Of a DNA stretch of 64,000 bases, positions 29,972 through 40,715 are shown piece after piece (the stretch's first letter is position 1; the number at the start of each line of letters is the position of its first letter). Position numbers and translations under genes: made by a program. Under the pieces are notes generated by a model. It saw only the letters and a list, made by a program, of their open reading frames with translations, ran no database searches and was not told where the DNA came from. Source of the stretch: Haliscomenobacter sp. (lineage in GTDB: Bacteria > Bacteroidota > Bacteroidia > Chitinophagales > Saprospiraceae); the NCBI GenBank assembly GCA_016713275.1, contig JADJPL010000003.1, positions 744,001 to 808,000 of the forward strand. The letters are read 5' to 3'.

Positions 29972-30211
29972 TTCGATATGCTGCCACAAGTCTAGCGGAG
30001 AAAGCCCTCCGGGAGGAGCCGATTCGGGGGATGATCGGAGCGGATTTAATGAAAATTTATCCTGGGGGCGTTACGAGCATAATAGTTTACATGGCTCTGA
30101 TAGTAAGACGCTCGTTTTGAATGGGTTGAATTTTTCCCCTTTAACCCCGGGTTGCGTCAAAATTATGGTTTCATTAAATCGCTCCAGGGCATCGTTCCGT
30201 TTCTGGGGGGT

Positions 30212-30236
30212 GAAATACTTTTGAGGAGTATTTCAT
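30212..30236 (+). promoter_or_regulatory. -7 box within inverted repeat upstream of susC-like gene
   Basis: TACTTTTG (30216-30223) matches TAnnTTTG and sits inside a perfect inverted repeat, TGAAATACT and AGTATTTCA. A regulator binding the palindrome would block the promoter. The start codon is 24 bp further. No clear -33 TTTG is seen. The rest of the 29871-30259 gap holds the terminator and nothing else recognised. Confidence 0.5.
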
Positions 30237-30259
30237 TTCTCATTAACGCAACCCAACAA

Positions 30260-33200
30260 ATGGATCACATTTTTCCTTTTCTTTCCCAAACGAGGAAGAT
30301 GTTCAGTATTTTGATGCTGGGCCTTCTTCTTATTTCGCATTTCCCGGCACAGGGCCTGGGAAATTTCCCTTCCGCCTCGCGAGCTTACCCAAGCTTGGTG
30401 TCCTCATCCGTAGAAAAAACCATCACGGGCGTGGTACTTGATGGCAGGACCAGAGAGCCGCTGATCGGCGCGACCATTTCGCTGAAAGGAACCACACAGG
30501 GGACCACCACCGATTTGGACGGACGTTTTTCGTTTTCTATCCCGGACGAAGCCAGCGCCATCCTGATTGATTTCATCGGGTATGTCCAATTAGAAATTGC
30601 CCTGGACGGCAAAACCGACCTGGAGATTCTCCTTCAGCCGGAAGCGCTGGAGCTTTCCCAGGTGCTGGTTATCGGGTATGGAAGCACCACCAAGCGGGAG
30701 ATGACCGGCTCGGCCCGGTCGGTCAAAACGGACGAATTCAACAAAGGAATCATCAATTCCCCGGAGCAGTTGCTGCAGGGCAAAGTGGCCGGGGTAAACG
30801 TTACTTCCGCCAGCGGAGAACCCGGTTCCGCTCTGAACTTCTCCATCCGCGGCCCCGGCGGGGTGCGCACCGGAAGTACGCCCTTGTTTGTCATTGACGG
30901 GCTTGCGCTCGACAATTCCGGCACCGGAGGCTCTACCAACCCCCTGGCCTTCCTCAATCCGCAGGATATCGAGGCAATTGACGTACTCAAGGACGCCTCT
31001 GCAACGGCCATTTACGGCGCCAGAGGCGCCAATGGCGTGGTGCTGATCACGACCAAGAGAGGGAAATCCGGAACCTCCTCCCTGAATTACTCCGGCAATA
31101 TCGGTTTTTCTACCCTCGCTAATCCCATCGACGTATTCTCTGCCGACGAATACCGCAAGCAGGTTCCCGCCGTGGGCGGCGTGCTCGAAGACCTTGGCGC
31201 AAATACCGACTGGCAGGAAGCGATTTCCCGTACTGCCGTGACGCACAACCACAACCTGGCGTTGAGCGGCGGCAGCGACAAATTAGCCTATTACGGCTCT
31301 TTTGGCTTTCAGAACCAGGAAGGGATTCTCAAAGGCAGCCAGCTCAACATCGTTTCCGGCAGGGTCAACCTGAACCAGAAACTCTGGGGCGACCGCCTGC
31401 AAGTTGATGTCAACCTGAATGCGGCCCGCACTTACAACGAACGCCCTCCCATCGGCAGCATGATCGCAAACGCCCTTTCCACCAACCCTACCTACCCGGT
31501 ATACGATGCGAATGGGCTTCCTTATCAGTACCAAAGCGGCTCCAACCCGCTTCGACCCTGGAGCTGGAGCAAGATTATACCACCATCAACCGGGTGATCG
31601 GGAACATTACCCCTTCCCTTAGACTGGCCAAAGGCCTGGTGTATAAGCTCAATATCGGCGTAGATAACTCCGCCTCTACCCGCGATTACCAGTCTTTGGC
31701 CAGCAACGTGCCAAAGCAGGATGGCCGCCTGGTGACGGTCAGCACTTCGAACGAAAACAAACTCGTGGAAAACTACCTTACCTACACCCTTCAGGGCGCC
31801 AAGCACAGCCTTACCGCGTTGGCAGGGCACTCCTACCAGCGCATTTTTGTGCAGGGCAGGGCTTTCAGTATCAATAAATTTCCGGTTTCGGACATCGAAC
31901 CCATCTACAACCCGGGCCTGGGGCAGGAGCTTACCCTGGCTACCAACAAACCCAGCGGCTATGCGGTCGTCAACGAGCTTCAATCGTTTTTCTCCCGGGC
32001 CAGTTACCAGTACCTTGGCAAATACCTGCTGACGGCCACGGTACGCGCCGATGGCTCGTCCAAGTTTGGCGAAAACAACAAGTATGGCATTTTCCCTTCG
32101 GTGTCTTTGGGATGGGTGCTTTCGGAAGAAAATTTTCTGAAGAACGGACCGTTTACCGACCTGAAATTGCGCGCTGGATGGGGGCAGACCGGCAACCAGG
32201 AAATTCCTTCCAAAATTACTCAGGCGCTGTTTACCTCCCAGGTCTCCAGCTCGGCGAGCTACCCGCTGGCTGAATCCGGACCTTTCCCTGCGGGAACGTC
32301 CTATTCCCGCCTGGCCAACCCCGATATTCAATGGGAGGTATCCTCCCAGACCGATATAGGCCTGGACTTCGCCCTGTTTAAAGGAGCGCTGAGCGGTACG
32401 GTGGACTACTTCAACAAAGTGTCAACGGATATCCTGCTGGAAGTAATCCCCGCCGATCCGGTCCAGCCAGCCGGTACGTTCTGGACGAACGTAGGGGACA
32501 TGGAGATCACGAACAAAGGCCTGGAGCTCGAACTCGCTTACCGCCACGGTTCGATCAGCGGGTTCAACTACAGCATTGGGGGCAACGTCACCTTTATTGA
32601 CAACGAGGTGCAGGGCTCTCCCTATACCGTTATCCCGTCGGGCTCGGCTTCCGGTTCGGGCCTTACGTCCGCTACGATCAACGGCTACGTCAATGGCCAA
32701 CCCATTGGGACCTTCTTCCTGCGCGACTTTACCGGCCTGGACGACAAGGGCCTCAATACCTTCCGCGATGCAAACGGAGATGGGGTAATTACCGATCTGG
32801 ACCGCGTTTCCCTGGGCAGCGCTCTGCCTACCCGGCTTTACAACTTCAACGGAAGCATCGGATACAAAGGCTTTGAGCTGGCGGCCAATTTTAACGGCGT
32901 GAGCGGAAACAAGATTTACGACAATACCGCCAACGCCAACTTTTATAAGCTCCGCCTGTCTAAAGGCATCAATACGACGGAAGAAGCGATTGAATTTCCC
33001 AATGAATCCACCAGCAACTCCGCTCCTGTTTCGTCCCGCTACCTGAAAGACGGCGCTTACCTCCGCTTGAACAACCTGACCCTGAGCTATTCCCTGAATA
33101 CCCAGCAATGGGGCATCACCAATTGGGTGAAAGGGCTGACGGTTTCGCTCACCGGCCAAAACCTCCTGCTGATCACCGACTACGACGGATACGACCCCGA

Positions 33201-33306
33201 CGTGAACACGGATCGCACCATTAACGGAATTTCTTCCTACGGTATTGACTACCTGAGCTTCCCGAAAGCCAAATCCTTTATCGTAGGCCTTAATGTTCAA
33301 TTCTAA
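30260..33306 (+). CDS. SusC/RagA-family TonB-linked outer-membrane protein, frameshifted
   Basis: About 1,015 residues after one frame correction. After a signal region come a carboxypeptidase-regulatory-like domain (TITGVVLDGRTREPLIGA), the SusC plug motifs VLVIGYGSTTKREMTGS and LLQGKVAGVNV, the ILKDASATAIYGARGANG-like segment (written VLKDASATAIYGARGANG), and a long beta-barrel ending in LNVQF. The frame breaks near 31553 (CTTCG-ACCCTGG lacks a base, expected RTLELEQDYTT). SusC forms the outer-membrane import barrel with the SusD lid encoded next. An earlier in-frame ATG at 30152 lies before the promoter box and is rejected. The substrate is not known. Confidence 0.92.
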
Positions 33307-33318
33307 AATCGCAGACCA

Positions 33319-35006
33319 ATGAAAAAACGGATCATATTTTTTCTCCTCTTGATTGGCCTTTCTTTCGTCACCCACAACTGTACTGACCTGGCAGAAGAAG
33401 TGCTCGACGAGACCTCGGCCACCGGTTTGTCAGACAAACAAGCGGCCGACGGGATTATCGCCCCGGTGTATGCCCTGCTTCCGACCATTTTCCAGCATAC
33501 TACCTATTTCTCCCTTCAGGAGATCACGACGGATGAGGCCATTCTCCCGTATCGGGGAGGCACCGACTGGGGCGACAACGGCATCTATGTCGAGTTGCAC
33601 AAGCATACCTTTAACAGCGCTACCGCCAACGTTCGCAACACCTGGAACCCGATCCTCCAATCGCTTTCCAGAGCGGTCACGGCGATCAATGCGCTTCCCT
33701 CCAACGCCGATCCTTCCTCCAAAGTGTACCTCGCGGAAGCCCGCGGCATGCGCGCGTATTATTCCATGCTGACGCTGGACTTGTTCGGGCTGGTTTTTGT
33801 CAAGGAGGACCTGGGACAGAACTCGACCATCCTTCGCGGCGCGGAAGCGGTGGAGTACATTAAAAGCGAGCTGCTGGCAGTGGAGCCCCTGCTGGACGCC
33901 AACGTCGGCCCGGGCCGTCTGTCCAAAGGCGCCGTTTGGGGATTGCTGGCCCGCCTGTATCTGAATGCGGCGGTTTACCGCAGTCCGTACGCGGATTCCT
34001 TCGACTTCAAAGCGGAAGACATGGACAAAGTGGTGGAATACTGCGACAAGATCATCAACTCCGGCTCGTACAAGCTCTCCAACGATTATTTTGCCATCTT
34101 TAACGACGAAAACCACACCAACAAGGAATTGATCTTCGCCGTCGATCAGCGCGCTGAACTGAACGGGCACAACCGGATGGCCTATTTCTCCCTGTCCGGC
34201 GATCAATATCCGCTTCCCAACTTCCCGAGCGCTAACGGCACGGATGGACCAGGGATTACGCCCGATTACTACCGCACCTGGGTGAATGCCTATGCTCCGA
34301 AAGACCCTTCAGCCGATCCCCGCTTTTATCAGCAGAACATCTCCATTTACACCAATCCGGGAGATTCCTGCGTTTCGGGAAGTAAATTCAGGATGGATCG
34401 GGGCATTCTTAGAGGGCAGCAGTATGGGCTGATCCGCCGGAGCGGCGCGTTTGTGAAGTGCGCCAACGGCGACTTTCTGGTGGCCAAGCTTTTTCACGAT
34501 TCGCGCAACAAGCCCACTTTGGCCGTCGACTTTACCGAACAAATCGACTTTACGGTGGCAGGCAGCAACTACAATACCGGGTACCGGGTGGAGAAGTATG
34601 AGTTCAGCAAGAAATCGTCCAGCGGGCGTAACCTGGGCGACGCCGACCTCATCATCGTCCGCCTGGCCGACGTATACCTGATGCGCGCCGAAGCCAAACT
34701 GCGCAAAAGCAATGACGCCGCCGCTGCCCTGGCTGATGTGAATACCGTTCGGGCTGCCCGCAATGTGACTACGCCGCCGCCCGCGCTGACGTCGATGACC
34801 TCGACCTGCTCTACCGCGAGCGCGGGTTTGAATTTTACTGGGAAATGCTGCGGCGCACCGATATGGTCCGCTTTGGAAAATACGAAGATACCTGGACGGA
34901 AAAGACCGACAAAAACAAGTTCCGCCGGGTGTTTCCGATTCCCCAAACCGCTATCGACGGGGCTTCCAACCTTCCGGGCTATCTCGTGCAGAACCCCGGC
35001 TATTAA
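33319..35006 (+). CDS. SusD/RagB-family nutrient-binding lipoprotein, frameshifted
   Basis: About 560 residues after frame correction. The signal region ends in a Cys (VTHNCTDL), then comes a TPR-type N-terminal SusD fold (RAYYSMLTLDLFGLVFVKED, KGAVWGLLARLYLNAAVY). The C-terminal RagB/SusD signature is RLADVYLMRAEAKL...VNTVRAARN. The frame breaks near 34783 (CCCGC-GCTGAC). The expected DVDDLDLLYRERGFEFYWE continues in the next frame, ending FPIPQTAIDGASNLPGY and LVQNPGY at 35006. It is 12 bp after the SusC-like gene. Confidence 0.92.
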
Positions 35007-35034
35007 CGCGTTTCCTTCTTTCCCGTTATACGGC

Positions 35035-35069
35035 GTTGGAGAGGTTTGGGCCTCCAAACCTTCTCCAAC
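35035..35069 (+). terminator. Hairpin after susD-like gene
   Basis: Arms GTTGGAGAGGTTTGG and CCAAACCTTCTCCAAC with a one-base bulge, about 28 bp after the stop. No T run follows, so termination strength is uncertain. Confidence 0.5.
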
Positions 35070-35089
35070 CGTCCATATCTGACCAAAGT

Positions 35090-35180
35090 GGGGGCTGCCT
35101 CAAAAGACCGTTCGTTGCTGCCGGCGTGAAATTTTATTTTATGGCGGTCATCAGCAGGAACAGCCTTTTGCGACAGCCCC
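35090..35180. repeat. MITE-like element, copy 4 (short)
   Basis: About 91 bp with ends GGGGCTGCCTCAAAAGACC and CCTTTTGCGACAGCCCC. It lacks the long AT hairpin of the 146-157-bp copies. It lies between the susD-like gene and the phosphoesterase gene. Confidence 0.7.
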
Positions 35181-35254
35181 TGCTGAATTTTTATCCGGGA
35201 AGATCCGTATCTTGTTTCGACGGTGTATTTGTTCGTATTTAAACCCTTTCTGCT

Positions 35255-37897
35255 GTGAAAATCTATATTTCCTTCCTGTTTGGCCTCTCGTTATGCCTGC
35301 CGGCTATGGCGCAGCAAGCGGAGCAACCCCTCCTTCTGCCCGGATCGACCCGCGTTTTGGACAACCAATTGCCCATCATCATGCCGTACAACCGGTTGGT
35401 CGCCTCCGCAGGAAAGGTCATTGAATTCGGAAACCCCCGCCTGGAGAACCACGCCCTGGATGTGGCTTTGCTCCCCAATCCGCGCTATCTGGCGGTGGAA
35501 GACCGGTATGGGGTGGCGATTCTGGACCGCGAGTCCAATGCGATCCGTTCGCGCTGGACATTCCAGGACACCCCCCCGTTCAGGGCGCTCATGAGCACCT
35601 TTTCCGGGTTGAAGGCGTTTGAATTTGAGCGCCAAACCTACCTGGTCTGGGGCGCTTCTCAGCGGGAATCCGGCCGCTCCGGGATTATGCTGCTGCGGTG
35701 GACTGCCGATTCGCTGGGAAAACCGGAGTTTATCCCGATCGCCGCCGCCGCTCCTGCGCCGATCTCGCTGCCCAACGAGGTGGAAGTGGCTTTTGAAGGT
35801 GGAGAATGTTATTGGTATATTGCCCTGAATGGAAACAACCAACTGGTGAAAATGCGGTTCCGCAACCGCGAAATCGTTTGGACGGCGCCCACCGGCGTAG
35901 CCCCTTTCGGGGTGAAGCTGGCGCAGGGCAAAGCCTACGTCAGTAACTGGGGAGGGCCGATGCCCTCCGACCCGAACCTGGAAACGGCCGGCGTGCCCTG
36001 GGGCGCCGCTTATGTCGAGCCGCGCACCGGAGCGATTTCCCAGGGGTCTGTATCCGTGATCGGACTTCAGGAAGGCCGTGTCCTGAAAGAAATCCAGGCC
36101 GGGCTGCACCCCAATGCCATGGTCTTAAGCCCCGATTTCCAACGCTTGTATGTGGCCAATGGAAATAGCGACGACGTGACGGTGATCGATACCCGCACAG
36201 ACGAATCCGTGCGGACTATTCCCGTCGGGCTCTTCAACACCAAGACCGCCCTGATCGGCAGCAGCCCCAACGGGCTTGCCCTGGATAAAACCGGAACGAC
36301 GCTGTACGTGTCGAACGGCCTCGACAACGCGGTAGCTGTCGTTAAACTGGGCGATACGCCCTCTGTAACGGGCTTCATCCCCACCGAAGCCTATCCTTCC
36401 GGGCTGCTTTGCCTGGACAATACCCTGTACGTGGCCAATCTGGAAGCCACCGGCGCCCGCGTGCGCAACCAAACCCCGGACCTGAAACAGCGCTTCCCCA
36501 AACTGGAACCAGAGGAGGCCTTTGAAGGCGCGTTCAATGCCCACGAGCAACTGGCCTCCATTTCCGTAATCAAAGTCCCCAGCCCCGGAAAACTCCGTAA
36601 GTACACCCGCAAAGTGAACGAATTGAACCTGACTTTCCGGGAGTTGTGGAGCAGGCAGGCCCCCCGGCCGGGGGTAGCTCCCAAACCCGTGCCGGAGCGC
36701 ATCGGCGAACCCTCTTTGTTCAAACACGTCGTATACATAATAAAAGAAAACCGGACGTACGACCAGGTGTACGGCGATCTTCCGCAAGGACGGGGCAAAC
36801 CGGAGTTATGCGTATTCGGCGACAGCGTCACCCCCAACCAGCACAAGCTGGCCCTGGAATATTCCCTGCTCGACAACTACTACGCGTCGGGGAAATCCTC
36901 CGCAGAAGGCCATCAATGGACCGACGCGGGCATCGTGTCGGATTACGTCGAAAAGAGCGTCCGTGGATGGTTTCGAAGCTATCCGCACCGGCAGTACGAT
37001 GCTATGGTGTACACCAAAAACGGATTTATCTGGAACCATGCCCTGGACTATGGCAAATCGGTTCGGATTTATGGAGAAGCCTGCTTCCTGGAGTTCGACG
37101 AATCCCTGACCTGGACGGACATTTACCGGAAATACCAAAACAAAGAGCCTTTTGAATTCCGCAACACCAGCACCATTTCCCGTGTGCGGCCTATCCTGGC
37201 GCAGTCGTTCCCCGGGTACGACGACCCCAAAATCAACGACCAGATGCGCGCCGATGCTTTTATTGAGGAATTGAACGCGTATGAACAAATGCCGGGAGAT
37301 AGCCTCCCCAACCTGATGATCATTGCGCTGCCTAATGACCATACCGCCGGGACTACTCCGGGATACCCAACCCCCCGGGCCCAGGTAGCCGACAACGACC
37401 TCGCGCTGGGGAAAATAATAGACGCCCTGACGAAAAGCCGGTTCTGGGACTCTACCGTGGTGTTTGTCACGGAAGACGATTCCCAAAACGGCTGGGACCA
37501 CGTCTCCGCTTACCGCACAGGCGCTCTGGTGATCAGCCCCTACTCCAGGCTGGGAAAAACAGTTTCCGTCAACTACAACCAGATCTCCATGCTTCGCACC
37601 ATCGAGCAAATCCTTGGACTGCCGCCTATGCACGCTATCGATGCGACGGCGGAGCCCATGTTTGCCTGCTTCTCCGAGAGCAAGCAATCCGTTCCGTACA
37701 GGTATATTCCCAACCGAATCCCACTGGACGAGATGAACGCCAAGCTCTCTGCCCTTTCCGGGAAAGCCCTGTATTATGCCCGGCAATCCCAGGAAGTCAT
37801 GGTCGGAGAGGGGATAGACAACGGAAAAGACGATTTAATGAACCGCATTTTGTGGTTTGCTACCAAGGGGGATCAGCCGTATCCGGGGAGGAGGTAG
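35255..37897 (+). CDS. Secreted YncE-like beta-propeller/phosphoesterase fusion
   Basis: 880 residues with GTG as the start, chosen because the signal peptide (YISFLFGLSLCLPAMAQQ) begins there. The N-terminal half is a YncE-type propeller (YVANGNSDDVTVIDTRTDES, NGLALDKTGTTLYVSNGLDN). The C-terminal half is a phosphoesterase domain (PF04185-like/alkaline-phosphatase fold) with VVYIIKENRTYDQVYGDL, ALPNDHTAGT, VVFVTEDDSQNGWDHV. It follows SusC/SusD on the same strand, so the locus may take up a phosphorylated polymer or phosphoester (inference). Intact. Confidence 0.87.
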   Translation: MKIYISFLFGLSLCLPAMAQQAEQPLLLPGSTRVLDNQLPIIMPYNRLVASAGKVIEFGNPRLENHALDVALLPNPRYLAVEDRYGVAILDRESNAIRSRWTFQDTPPFRALMSTFSGLKAFEFERQTYLVWGASQRESGRSGIMLLRWTADSLGKPEFIPIAAAAPAPISLPNEVEVAFEGGECYWYIALNGNNQLVKMRFRNREIVWTAPTGVAPFGVKLAQGKAYVSNWGGPMPSDPNLETAGVPWGAAYVEPRTGAISQGSVSVIGLQEGRVLKEIQAGLHPNAMVLSPDFQRLYVANGNSDDVTVIDTRTDESVRTIPVGLFNTKTALIGSSPNGLALDKTGTTLYVSNGLDNAVAVVKLGDTPSVTGFIPTEAYPSGLLCLDNTLYVANLEATGARVRNQTPDLKQRFPKLEPEEAFEGAFNAHEQLASISVIKVPSPGKLRKYTRKVNELNLTFRELWSRQAPRPGVAPKPVPERIGEPSLFKHVVYIIKENRTYDQVYGDLPQGRGKPELCVFGDSVTPNQHKLALEYSLLDNYYASGKSSAEGHQWTDAGIVSDYVEKSVRGWFRSYPHRQYDAMVYTKNGFIWNHALDYGKSVRIYGEACFLEFDESLTWTDIYRKYQNKEPFEFRNTSTISRVRPILAQSFPGYDDPKINDQMRADAFIEELNAYEQMPGDSLPNLMIIALPNDHTAGTTPGYPTPRAQVADNDLALGKIIDALTKSRFWDSTVVFVTEDDSQNGWDHVSAYRTGALVISPYSRLGKTVSVNYNQISMLRTIEQILGLPPMHAIDATAEPMFACFSESKQSVPYRYIPNRIPLDEMNAKLSALSGKALYYARQSQEVMVGEGIDNGKDDLMNRILWFATKGDQPYPGRR

Positions 37898-37910
37898 GAG
37901 GGGATGTGGA

Positions 37911-37975
37911 GGATGTAGAGGATGTAAAGGATGTAGAGGATGTAGAGGATGTAAGGATGTAAGGATGTAGAGCAG
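37911..37975. repeat. Short tandem repeat (AGGATGTAG)
   Basis: Six to eight GGATGTAGA/GGATGTAA units immediately after the phosphoesterase gene. Start of a 353-bp gap that otherwise holds the REP-like and MITE-like elements below. Confidence 0.8.
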
Positions 37976-38003
37976 ACAGGGGATGGACTAAAGGCATTTA
38001 TTT

Positions 38004-38103
38004 TCTGTTCGCTGAAATCCGCAGATTTCGTGCGAAATTTTCCTGTTCGCCGAAATCCGCAGATTTCGTGCGGAACTATATTGCGGTCCCCTGACCGCAG
38101 TAA
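38004..38103. repeat. REP-like palindromic repeat, two tandem copies
   Basis: CTGTTCGCTGAAATCCGCAG and CTGTTCGCCGAAATCCGCAG each lead into ATTTCGTGCG. The second copy goes on to GGAACTAT and the palindrome GCGGTCCCCTGACCGC. Related elements are at 52488-52558 and 57575-57676. Confidence 0.8.
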
Positions 38104-38155
38104 AGCCTGTTTGATTGGAAATTGGTGCTGGACTGCGCGCAGACATTTCGGTTGT

Positions 38156-38221
38156 GGGGCTGTCTCAAAAGACCGTTTTTGCCCCTGCCGGTGGCAACGA
38201 TTGGTCTTTTGAAACAGGCCC
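38156..38221. repeat. MITE-like element, copy 5 (minimal)
   Basis: Only 66 bp: GGGGCTGTCTCAAAAGACC and GGTCTTTTGAAACAGGCCC as inverted ends with about 28 bp between them. It retains the CCTGCCGGTGGCAA-like segment seen next to the ends of the longer copies. Confidence 0.8.
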
Positions 38222-38250
38222 GGCAACCGAATATTTTTAGGCCATTTTGG

Positions 38251-39455
38251 CTATTCCTGTATCGCTTTGACTCCAGGCAGGACCTTCCCTTCCAGCAGTT
38301 CCAGCATGGCGCCGCCGCCGGTGGAGACGTAGCTCACCTGATCGTCGAGGCCCATTTGGTTTACTGCGGCGACGGAGTCGCCGCCGCCGACCAGCGAGAA
38401 CGCGCCGTTGGCGGTCGCTTTGGCCAGGGATTCGGCGATGAGTTTGGTGCCTTCGGCAAAGTTGGGCATTTCGAACACGCCCATGGGGCCGTTCCAGAGC
38501 AAGGTCTTGGATTGGGCGATGACTTCAGAAAAAGCCGTACGGGCTTTGGGGCCGATATCCAGGCCCATCCAGCCTTCCGGCGCTTCGGCGCTGGAGGCGG
38601 TCTGAATCGCCGCGCCGTTGTCGAACTGATCGGCGAACAAGGAATCTTCAGGTAACAGGAGCAGCACCCCTTTGGCTTTGGCTTTTTCCACCAGCCTTAG
38701 GGCGAGCTCGAGTTTGTCTTCTTCTACCAGGGACTTGCCGACCTGGCCGCCCTGGGCTTTGATAAAGGTATAGGCCATGCCCCCGCCGATGAGGAGGTTG
38801 TCGACGAAGTCGAGCATGCGGTCCAGCAGCTGGATCTTATCCGATACTTTGGCGCCCCCGACGATGGCGGTCAGCGGCCGTTCGGGGTTGTTGAGCACGC
38901 GGTTGGCATTTTCCAGTTCGTCGTTCATCAGGAACCCAAAGCCTTTAGCTTCCGGTCCGAAGAATTGGGCCACGGTGGTGGTAGAGGCATGGGCGCGGTG
39001 GGCGGAGCCAAATGCGTCGTTGACATAGGCGTCGCCCATTTCTGCCAGTTGGCGCGCCAGGGCTTCATCGCCTTTGGACTCGCCTTTCAGGAAGCGGGTA
39101 TTTTCGAGGAGGAGCACCTCGCCGGGCTGGAGGGCGGCAGCCATTTTAGCGGCTTCGTCGCCTACGAATTCCGGGCAAAACTGCACGGGGCGGCCCAGGA
39201 GTTCCGACAAATGCGGAACGAGGTGGCGCAGGGTGAATTTTTCGACGTTGATGCTGCCGTCGGGAAGCAGCTTGTCTTCCGGGCGGCCGAGGTGCGACAT
39301 CAGGATGGCGGCGCCCCCGTTGTTAAGGATATAGTTTAGGGTGGGGACGGCGGCGCGCATCCGCGTGTCGTCGGTGATTTGATAGCTCTTGTCCAGCGGA
39401 ACGTTAAAATCGACGCGGAGGAGCACTTTTTGTTTTGGAAATCAATATGTTTCAT
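38251..39455 (-). CDS. pgk: Phosphoglycerate kinase, frameshifted at N-terminus
   Basis: About 401 residues read from the ATG at 39455 (MKHIDFQNKK). One base is missing in the run of five T at 39427-39431, so KVLLRVDFNVPL falls in the next frame. Glycolytic PGK marks are VDFNVPLDKS, MSHLGRPEDK, GGAKVSDK, LLWNGPMGVFEM and VGGGDSVAA. The enzyme makes ATP from 1,3-bisphosphoglycerate. pgk is essential in nearly all bacteria and the rest is perfectly preserved, so the lesion is best read as a homopolymer error. Gap, on the same strand upstream, supplies the substrate. Confidence 0.95.
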
Positions 39456-39492
39456 GACCTGAAGTTTAAAGGGACATGGCAAAGAGAAACAG

Positions 39493-39647
39493 GGGTTGTC
39501 TCACAAGATCAAGCTTCGCCACCGGCATGAATTTTTAGTTTCTTTTTTCAATTCCAATAAAAAATTGCTTTGCAATTTTTTATTGGAATTGGAAAAGAAA
39601 CTATTTATTGGCTGCCTTGGGCAAAAACAGTTTTTTGAAACGGGCCC
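39493..39647. repeat. MITE-like palindromic element, copy 3 (opposite orientation)
   Basis: Ends GGGGTTGTCTCACAAGATC and CAGTTTTTTGAAACGGGCCC, with the internal CACCGGCATGAA placed at the left end rather than the right end as in copies 1 and 2. The perfect 19-bp inner stem AATTCCAATAAAAAATTGC/GCAATTTTTTATTGGAATT lies at 39551-39591. It sits between gap and pgk and may reduce read-through. Confidence 0.85.
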
Positions 39648-39725
39648 GGAGCGGCGGAACGCAACGAGCAAAGTGAAGGGGGCGCCCCGAAAGGGAAGCG
39701 CCCCTCGTTTGGGTTAGAGACCTGA

Positions 39726-40715
39726 TCAAATCTTGAGCGCCAGTTCGGCAAGGCGAGCCGAGTAGCCGGCTTCGTTGTCGTACCAGCCTACCACTTTGGC
39801 GGTATTGCCGATGACCATCGTTAGCTCGCTATCAAAGATACACGAGTGGGGGTTTCCGATAATATCGGTGGAAACGATCGGATCGGTGCAATATTCCAGG
39901 ATGCCTTTGAGGCGGTTTTCAGAAGCCGCTTTGAATGCGGCGTTGATTTCCTCGGCCGTAGTTTTTGTTTTCAGGTTGACGGTAAAGTCCGTAACGGAGC
40001 CGTCGGGTACCGGCACGCGCATCGCGTTGCCGTTGAGTTTGCCTTTGAGGTGCGGAAGCACCAAGCCAACCGCTTTCGCTGCCCCCGTGCTGGTAGGCAC
40101 GATCGACAACGCTGCGGCGCGGGCGCGGCGCAGGTCGGAGTGCGGCGCATCCTGAAGGCGCTGATCCGCGGTATAGGCGTGGATCGTGGTCATGAAGCCT
40201 TGCTCGATCCCAAACGCGTCGTCCAGAATTTTCACCATCGGCGCGAGGCAGTTGGTGGTGCAGGAAGCGTTGGAATAGATGCTGAACTCGGGGCTGATCT
40301 GCTCGTCGTTCACGCCAAGCACGATCGTAGGAATGCCTTCGCCTTTAGCGGGAGCAGAGATGACCACCTTTTTGGCGCCGGCTTTGAGGTGCAGGCCCGC
40401 TTTTTCGACGTCGACAAACCGGCCGGTAGATTCGATCACGATGTCGACGTTCATGTCTTTCCAGGGGAGAAGCGCGGGGTCTTTTTCCGCTAAACCGCTG
40501 ATCTTGGCGCCGTTGACGTAGATGAACTGGTCGTCGGCATGTACTTCGCCTGGAAACTTGCCCTGTGTGGAATCGTACTTGAGCAAGTGGGCCAGGGTTT
40601 TGTTGTCGGTAAGGTCGTTGATAGCGACTACCTCCACGCCGTCCATTTTCAGGAGTTCGCGGAACGTCAAGCGGCCGATTCGGCCAAACCCGTTGATTGC
40701 AATTCGTTTTGCCAT
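39726..40715 (-). CDS. gap: Glyceraldehyde-3-phosphate dehydrogenase, type I
   Basis: 329 residues, intact. NAD-binding INGFGRIGRLTFREL at the N-terminus, the catalytic Cys in SNASCTTNCLAPM (~residue 150), the HAYTADQRLQDAPHSDLRRA segment and WYDNEAGYSARL at the end. It converts G3P to 1,3-bisphosphoglycerate for PGK, encoded downstream. The residue after NDL in INDLTDNKTLAHLL is the NAD-preferring type. Confidence 0.97.
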   Translation of the reverse strand: MAKRIAINGFGRIGRLTFRELLKMDGVEVVAINDLTDNKTLAHLLKYDSTQGKFPGEVHADDQFIYVNGAKISGLAEKDPALLPWKDMNVDIVIESTGRFVDVEKAGLHLKAGAKKVVISAPAKGEGIPTIVLGVNDEQISPEFSIYSNASCTTNCLAPMVKILDDAFGIEQGFMTTIHAYTADQRLQDAPHSDLRRARAAALSIVPTSTGAAKAVGLVLPHLKGKLNGNAMRVPVPDGSVTDFTVNLKTKTTAEEINAAFKAASENRLKGILEYCTDPIVSTDIIGNPHSCIFDSELTMVIGNTAKVVGWYDNEAGYSARLAELALKI

